From positions 1-26,013 of the forward strand of contig JBNGIQ010008895.1 of NCBI GenBank assembly GCA_049999765.1: a stretch of DNA of 26,013 bases. The letters are read 5' to 3'. The position numbers and the translations under genes were made by a program. This document shows, in pieces, positions 21,060 to 26,013 of this stretch (position 1 is its first letter; each line of letters opens with the position of its first letter). The stretch is from Phaeoceros laevis. Its lineage: Eukaryota > Anthocerotophyta > Anthocerotopsida > Notothyladales. The notes under the pieces were generated by a model that worked only from the letters and a program-made list of their open reading frames with translations, ran no database searches and had not been told where the DNA came from.

Positions 21060-23648
21060 ATGGCGTCTTCCCTGGTGCGCGATACGCTTGTGATGTCTGG
21101 TGGATTTGGGGTTGGCACCTCTTCACCAGCGGAGCTTGAAGCTTCTGGGGCAGTCGAGGTAAGGTGGCCTGGTGAGTACTCCTTGTCTCCCTCAAGGAAT
21201 GGAGAGGGGGATGCTGAAACCGGGAGAAGGTTTTCCAGGCCGGATCGGTTGATTGATGCAGTTGAAGCGCTGGGCCTTTCGGTGCAGCAAGGGTCGTATG
21301 TTAGTAGAGCTAGCTTCTACCGCGTCCTCAAGAGGTGCATTGCGCAAAAGGATCTGGCTCTCGGCAGGCGGGTCCATGCTCTCAGTGTGCAGGGTGGGTA
21401 TGAGTCGGACGCGTTCCGTGCCAACCACCTCATCCGGATGTACGCATCCCACGGGAGGCTGGAGGATGCAGCACAAGTGTTCTCCAGGGTTTCTGCACCG
21501 GATTGCTATGTGTGGTCGTCCATCATCTCTGCGCATGCCGAACACGGGCAGCCCGGCAGGGCTGTGGACCTGTTCCGGCAGATGCTGCAGTCGCCGGGTT
21601 TGCAGCCCAACAGCTACGTGTTTGTGGCTGCCCTAAAGGCGTGTGGCTTGGGGAAAGACTTGGTCTCAGGCAGGGAGGTGCATGAGCGTTTCTTGCAGCA
21701 GACTGGGGTTGAGCAGGATGATGTCTTTGTGGGGAACAGCTTGGTGGACATGTATGCGAAATGCGGGAGTCTGGAGGATGCTCGCAGGGTGTTTGACGGA
21801 CTCCGTACAAGAGATGTGGTGACATGGACTACTATGATGGCAGGGTACACCCAACATGGACTGGGTGAAGAGGCCCTGGCTCTCTATGAGAGCATGAAGC
21901 AGGACAAGATGAATCCAGCCAACCGTGTGACGTTTCTGTGTGTGCTTCAGGCTTGTGCCAGTGTGGCAGCTCTGGATCGTGGGAAGGAGATTCATGCACA
22001 GATACGGCAAAGAGGTCTGGACACTGATGTGGTCGTTGGCAGCTGCCTGGTGGACATGTATGCAAAATGTGGGGGTGTGGAGGATGCTCGCAGGGTGTTT
22101 GATAGTCTGCCCACCAAGGATGTGGTGACATGGACCACGATGATTGCAGGATATGTGCAACATGGGCGTGGGCAGGAGGCCCTGGCTCTGTACGCAAGTA
22201 TGCAGCAGGAGGGCTTGACTCCGGCCAATCTTGTAACGTATGTTTGCCTCCTGCGGGCGTGTGCCAGTGTCGGAGCTCTGAAGGCGGGACAGCAGCTTCA
22301 TGCACAGGTTCGGGAGCAGGGTATGGAGACTGATGTGGTGGTTGGCAGCTGCCTGGTTGACATGTATGCCAAATGTGGGAACTTGGCAGAGGCGAGGAGG
22401 GTGTTTGACAGGTTGCCCAAACGGGATGTGGTGACATGGACTGCCATGATCGCAGGGTATGCTCAGTGTGGGCAGGGTGGGGAAGCCCTGGCTCTTTATG
22501 GCAGCATGCAACAGGAGGGTCTGGCTCCGGCTGATCAGGTCACGTTTGTTCGACTTCTGCCAGTGTGTGCCAGCCTTGGAGCTCTCCATCAGGGGAAGCA
22601 GCTTCATGCCGAGATTGAGGAAATAGGCCTGGAAACGGATGTTGTTGTGGGGAGCTCCCTGGTGGACATGTATGCCAAGTGTGGGAGTTTAGAGGATTCT
22701 CGTAGGGTGTTTGACAAGTTGGCCTCCAGGAATGTAGTGGTGTGGAATGCCATGCTCAATGGCTATGCCCAAAATTGCGATTTCCAAACAGCAGTGCAAT
22801 GCTTTGAGGAAATGCAGCAACAGGGAGTGGAGCCAAATGAAGTTACCTTCATCTGTCTTCTTGTGGCTTGCAGCCAAGAAGGCCTGGTGCAGGATGGCCA
22901 AAGGTACTTCAGAATGATGGTGGAGGACTATGGTATTGTGCCAAATGACAAGCATTACAGCAGTCTGGTTGATCTTCTTGGACGGTCAGGCCGTTTGGAT
23001 GAGGCAGAAGATGTGTTGCATACGATGCCATTTCAAAATGATGTTGTGGGGTGGACCTCTTTGCTGAGCTCGTGCAAGAGCCGCGGCGACATCGAGCGAG
23101 GACGACGGTGCTTTGACTGTCTTGTTGCCTCGGAACCTGAAGACGCTTCTGCGTATGTCCTTATGGGTAACATCTATGCAAATGCTGGCAGATGGTGGGA
23201 TGTCATCGAGGTACAACGCCTGAGGAAGTCTGCTGGTGCTTGGAAGAAACCTGCAAAGGCATGCATTGAAGTGAACGACAAAGTGCTGGAGTTTGTTGTG
23301 GGCGAAGAAAAGGGTGATGTTTCTTCAAAGCTGCGGAGCATGCAGACAAGACTGAAGGAGGAAGGGGGCCATGTGCCACAAACGGAGTTAGTTCTGAAGG
23401 AAGTGCCCCAAGTAGAGAAGGAAGACGCACTTTGTGGACATGCTGAGAAACTGGCTCTGGCATATGGTCTCCTACATACCCCAGATGGCACAACACTGCT
23501 AATTACAAAAAATCTCCGGATGTGCAATGACTGCCACAGTAGTACCAAGATCATGTCATCCCTTGAGAAGAGAGAAATTTTTGTCAGAGATGCACACCGA
23601 GTGCACCGTTTCCAGGATGGAGCTTGTTCATGTGGGGATCGACAATGA
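21060..23648 (+). CDS. Intronless PLS-class PPR protein with E and DYW:KP domain, candidate organelle U-to-C RNA editing factor
   Basis: 862 residues without an evident intron. In-frame stops, including a TAG directly before ATG 21060, fix the start. PLS triplets run from about residue 90 to 620; MYAKCG recurs at residues 231, 333, 435 and 537, exactly 102 residues apart. E motifs follow (DKHYSSLVDLLGRSGRLDEAEDVL, ASAYVLMGNIYANAGRWWDV, shown as family landmarks). The deaminase part keeps HAE (794-796), CNDCH (822-826) and CSC (856-858), the known zinc and catalytic positions. Two features depart from standard DYW proteins: the PG box is KKPAKACIEV (729-738) instead of PGxSW, and the end is CGDRQ instead of GDYW. 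These define the DYW:KP type, linked to U-to-C editing in hornworts, ferns and lycophytes. The organelle and RNA target cannot be read, and the acidic N-terminus is not a typical presequence. Confidence 0.93.
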   Translation: MASSLVRDTLVMSGGFGVGTSSPAELEASGAVEVRWPGEYSLSPSRNGEGDAETGRRFSRPDRLIDAVEALGLSVQQGSYVSRASFYRVLKRCIAQKDLALGRRVHALSVQGGYESDAFRANHLIRMYASHGRLEDAAQVFSRVSAPDCYVWSSIISAHAEHGQPGRAVDLFRQMLQSPGLQPNSYVFVAALKACGLGKDLVSGREVHERFLQQTGVEQDDVFVGNSLVDMYAKCGSLEDARRVFDGLRTRDVVTWTTMMAGYTQHGLGEEALALYESMKQDKMNPANRVTFLCVLQACASVAALDRGKEIHAQIRQRGLDTDVVVGSCLVDMYAKCGGVEDARRVFDSLPTKDVVTWTTMIAGYVQHGRGQEALALYASMQQEGLTPANLVTYVCLLRACASVGALKAGQQLHAQVREQGMETDVVVGSCLVDMYAKCGNLAEARRVFDRLPKRDVVTWTAMIAGYAQCGQGGEALALYGSMQQEGLAPADQVTFVRLLPVCASLGALHQGKQLHAEIEEIGLETDVVVGSSLVDMYAKCGSLEDSRRVFDKLASRNVVVWNAMLNGYAQNCDFQTAVQCFEEMQQQGVEPNEVTFICLLVACSQEGLVQDGQRYFRMMVEDYGIVPNDKHYSSLVDLLGRSGRLDEAEDVLHTMPFQNDVVGWTSLLSSCKSRGDIERGRRCFDCLVASEPEDASAYVLMGNIYANAGRWWDVIEVQRLRKSAGAWKKPAKACIEVNDKVLEFVVGEEKGDVSSKLRSMQTRLKEEGGHVPQTELVLKEVPQVEKEDALCGHAEKLALAYGLLHTPDGTTLLITKNLRMCNDCHSSTKIMSSLEKREIFVRDAHRVHRFQDGACSCGDRQ
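21750..22973 (+). repeat. Tandem 306-bp coding repeats inside the PPR gene
   Basis: The ATG of the repeated MYAKCG codons falls at 21750, 22056, 22362 and 22668, giving three exact 306-bp intervals (102 codons, one P-L-S triplet). Long stretches such as GATGTGGTGACATGGAC and GTGGACATGTATGC recur almost unchanged, showing recent duplication or conversion of triplets. The copy after the last interval is diverged. Confidence 0.9.
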
Positions 23649-25020
23649 GAGGAAACCAGCAAGGTAATCCTTCGGACAGGCGCGGTTGTCAGCTTGATTC
23701 AACTATGCTAAATTGGATTATGGAACAGTGAGTTCATCCTCAACAAGACTCAAGTTGATCTTCTGCACGCTGTGCGAAGTCACCTAAAATGTGGCTGGTT
23801 TTGTAGTTTTTACACACACAACCAATCTCACCAGAAGGTCGCTGGGCTCCTGATGGCTGAGAATAATGTAGCCCTTATCCAGGATTCCACGTTCCACCAC
23901 TGGGGCCCCCTCCAGGATGGCATACAAGCCATGCTTGCAGCCACAAAGCACAGCTTCAGATGGGAGCTACTTGGTGCCACCTTCGCCACAAGGCACGAAA
24001 TGCAAGGCAACCGACATTGGCCAGGTTGACTGAAAATGTCTGTGGCCTCAGAGCCTTGGTCACACTTGCAAGAGACATGGCATCATCTTACTGCTCCCCT
24101 TGACAACAGCGGAGTGAGGGCAGACTCCACCCAACCAGCCCTGGGTGAGATCAGCGGCATCTGTGAACGCACACAGAGGTGAGCATCTGCTGGCTGGTTT
24201 GGAGTGAGATTCATGGCATCTGGTTAGCTGGAGTGAGATTCACGGACTGACATTGCAACCGTTTTTTTGTGTAGCAGTCAGGCAGGAGCATGAGACGTCC
24301 CCCTGTACCCAAAGCATTCAGGCCCAGGAGGCATCACCCGTCGACAAGGTGTGTGTGTAGAAGGCTCATTTTATGAATGTGTTCAAGAAGTGTGTTTGGT
24401 GTGTACTTGCAACTCCTAATTTACTGTTCCGGAATTCTTTTAGTTTGAGCTGAAGTACGGGATATGTGAGGCTTACATTTCGTTTCCCAGTGCTATTAAG
24501 CGGCCAGAACTAGGACTCTTGACATTTTCGGTACGAGTGGATATGACATGAAGTGGTCCTGTGCCTATGTAATAAAAAATGCACCATAGCATGATATATC
24601 AGACGAAGCATGGGCTGTAGCGGCACCCGGGACTCCTCCCAAAGGGACGCCAAGGAGAAACAACAAATCGAAAGCCTTGGAGAGTTCTAGTTCTATGGTT
24701 TTTGGTTGCATGTTTAATAGGCCATTATTGTCACATGGCTGAATTTGATCCCTGTCACGTTTCTTAGGGCCACGTGGCCGTGTATTCTACACGCGCAGCA
24801 ACACTGCCACGTTGGCTAGGTCAGGTTGCGTAAGTTTCATGCATGCATGTTGTGGTTTTTAGTTTTACCATTGCATAGACTACTCCTGTTTTCTGAATTT
24901 GGACCCTTCCAAATTGGACGCGCCAATCAGGACTTTGGGAATGTTTCCAATTGGAAGTTCCATATTTTAGATAGATAGTTTTTTACGTGCAAGGTAACGG
25001 AGGGCATGCTAGATGCTGTA
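23649..25020. other. Intergenic, no gene seen
   Basis: Downstream of the PPR gene. Two imperfect copies of GGAGTGAGATTCA-GG lie at about 24200-24245 and a TAGATAGATAG run at about 24969-24979. No coding or RNA gene recognised. Confidence 0.45.
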
Positions 25021-25029
25021 CGGCACGTA

Positions 25030-25062
25030 ACTTGGGCGCACCCCTAAAGGGTGCGCCCAAGT
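25030..25062. repeat. Perfect 14-bp inverted repeat with 5-nt centre
   Basis: The arms ACTTGGGCGCACCC (25030-25043) and GGGTGCGCCCAAGT (25049-25062) flank CTAAA. After a short bulge the outer ACGTA (25025-25029) can pair with TACGT (25066-25070), lengthening the stem. Strongly GC-rich and likely to extrude or fold. Confidence 0.9.
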
Positions 25063-25206
25063 ACTACGTACATACCACTTGGCCAGCTAGCCTCGAGGTT
25101 AGGGTGAACAATCTTAGACATCATGCCCCATGTAAGTTGTTGTTGAATGGGGGAGTAGACGAGGCGCCATAAACATATGATGGGGAATCCGTGTCCTCCT
25201 TCCAGC

Positions 25207-25295
25207 GGCCTGGCCTACGCACCACGTATAACAAAAAACCGTGGGCCTGGCCTACGCACCACGTATAACAAAAAACCGTGTATAACAAAACCGAG
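25207..25295. repeat. Two tandem 37-bp repeats plus a partial third
   Basis: Copies at 25207-25243 and 25244-25280 are identical, each starting GGCCTGGCCTACGCACCACG and ending ACCGTG. A partial unit TATAACAAAACCGAG follows at 25281-25295. Confidence 0.9.
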
Positions 25296-25415
25296 GGTGG
25301 GCAGGGAGGGAGGGTAACAACATCCCATCATAATAAATTGGGGGCACCAGGGTAGAAATACCCCATTAACGACTGGTCGTACACTCTCAGACCTTAGTGT
25401 AACTAGTTAGTGTAG

Positions 25416-25790
25416 TTTTGAGCAATAATGTATAAGAGGAGGTCGGCAGTAGTACAAATGTACAAATGTACAAATCCCGCAAAATACTCCAAGCCGTCAA
25501 AGCCGGTAGGGGCACAAGGTAGCGATAGAGTAAAGCGTATTTTGATCAATAATGGTAGCGATGTAGTAAAGAGTAATTTTGAGCAATAATGTATAAGAGC
25601 AGGTCGACAGTGCCACAAGTTCCACAAAATAGCGTAATTTTGAGCAATAATGTATAAGATCAGGTCGACAGTGCCACAAGTTCTACAAAATATTCCAAGC
25701 CGTCAAAGCCGGAAGGAGCACGAGGTAAAGTAACATAAGTCCCACAAAATATTCCAAGTCCGCAAAGCCGGGAGGAGCACGGGGCAAGAA
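25416..25790. repeat. Degenerate repeat field
   Basis: TTTTGAGCAATAATGTATAA occurs at 25416, 25577 and 25638. Interspersed units include GGTCGACAGTGCCACAAGTT and CAAAGCCGG(G/A)AGGAGCAC. The spacing is irregular (161 and 61 bp), so the array is scrambled. Confidence 0.8.
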
Positions 25791-25795
25791 AAAGG

Positions 25796-26013
25796 CAGGC
25801 AAGTCGGGAAGCAAGCCCTGGTCGCGAAGAAGGCCCTGAAGGGACGAACCGGCAAAAGTGAACAAGGCAAGTCGGGGAGCAAGCCGTGGTCGCGAAGAAG
25901 ACAGGCAAGTCGGGAAGCAAGCTCTGGTCTAGAAGAAGGCCCTGAAAGGTCGAACCGGCACAAGTGAACAAGGCAAGTCGGGGAGCAAGCCGTGGTCGCG
26001 AAGAAGACAGTGA
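25796..26013. repeat. 106-bp composite tandem repeat, running off the right edge
   Basis: CAGGCAAGTCGGGAAGCAAG starts at 25796 and 25902, and the next unit's CAG starts at 26008, giving a 106-bp period. Inside each unit a related 35-bp block (GGCAAGTCGGGGAGCAAGCC…) recurs 68 bp later. Minus-strand open frames here follow the repeats and are not genes. Confidence 0.85.

Noticed and set aside
21160-21235. Possible short intron near the PPR start (GTAAGG donor at about 21160)
   Set aside because: A donor-like site exists but the frame is open throughout and no acceptor is compelling; kept as one exon.
21666-22607. 313-codon minus-strand open frame
   Set aside because: It is antisense to the PPR repeats; its length comes from the repeated codons of the plus-strand gene and it shows no domain of its own.
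25403-25971. Overlapping minus-strand open frames with repeated peptides
   Set aside because: The peptide repeats mirror the underlying DNA repeats, with no start context or domain.
25416-26013. CRISPR-like array
   Set aside because: Spacing and units are irregular, no uniform spacers, and the genome is clearly eukaryotic.
1-26013. tRNA or rRNA genes
   Set aside because: I looked for GGTTCGA-type B boxes and cloverleaf arms on both strands and saw none convincing by eye.

Overview
The window is nuclear DNA from a land plant. It holds eight protein-coding loci plus one decayed gene fragment. Five of the genes have GT-AG introns, almost all 80-250 bp, which I placed by following conserved protein families across frames. 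The families are a purine-catabolism allantoate amidohydrolase, an SPX-MFS vacuolar phosphate transporter, a NUDX14-like sugar-nucleotide hydrolase, a SpoU/TrmJ-type RNA 2'-O-methyltransferase, a GNAT acetyltransferase, a dirigent-like protein and a large intronless PPR-DYW protein. The PPR protein carries the 'KP' form of the DYW domain, which is known from hornworts, ferns and lycophytes and is associated with U-to-C organelle RNA editing. It is not expected in seed plants or mosses. With the compact genes and short introns, this makes a hornwort the best guess; a fern or lycophyte remains possible.

Layout, left to right. 1-1067 (-): a Myb/SANT-like, probably transposon-related gene, interrupted by one in-frame TAG and running off the left edge, followed by a short repeat-rich stretch. 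1678-3560 (-): SpoU methyltransferase, 6 exons. 4229-4860 (-): GNAT acetyltransferase, 2 exons. 5494-8399 (+): allantoate amidohydrolase, 12 exons, divergent from the GNAT gene across a 633-bp shared upstream region with a palindromic TGACGTCA site. 8400-10255: no gene seen. 10256-12038 (-): NUDX14-like hydrolase, 8 exons. 12912-16232 (-): SPX-MFS transporter, 12 exons. 16233-19736: about 3.5 kb without an intact gene, but with a PPR relic near 19232-19352. 19737-20382 (-): dirigent-like gene broken by a one-base frameshift, with a 23-bp perfect inverted repeat upstream. 21060-23648 (+): PPR-DYW:KP gene. 23649-26013: no gene; the right end is a field of palindromes and tandem repeats, including a 106-bp composite repeat that continues past the window.

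The genes look like ordinary unlinked housekeeping neighbours, not a pathway cluster. The point of most interest is the candidate U-to-C editing factor, built from exact-length 306-bp repeats, with a decayed relative about 1.7 kb upstream on the same strand. All gene models are read by eye from splice signals and family motifs; no alignment or transcript data were used.
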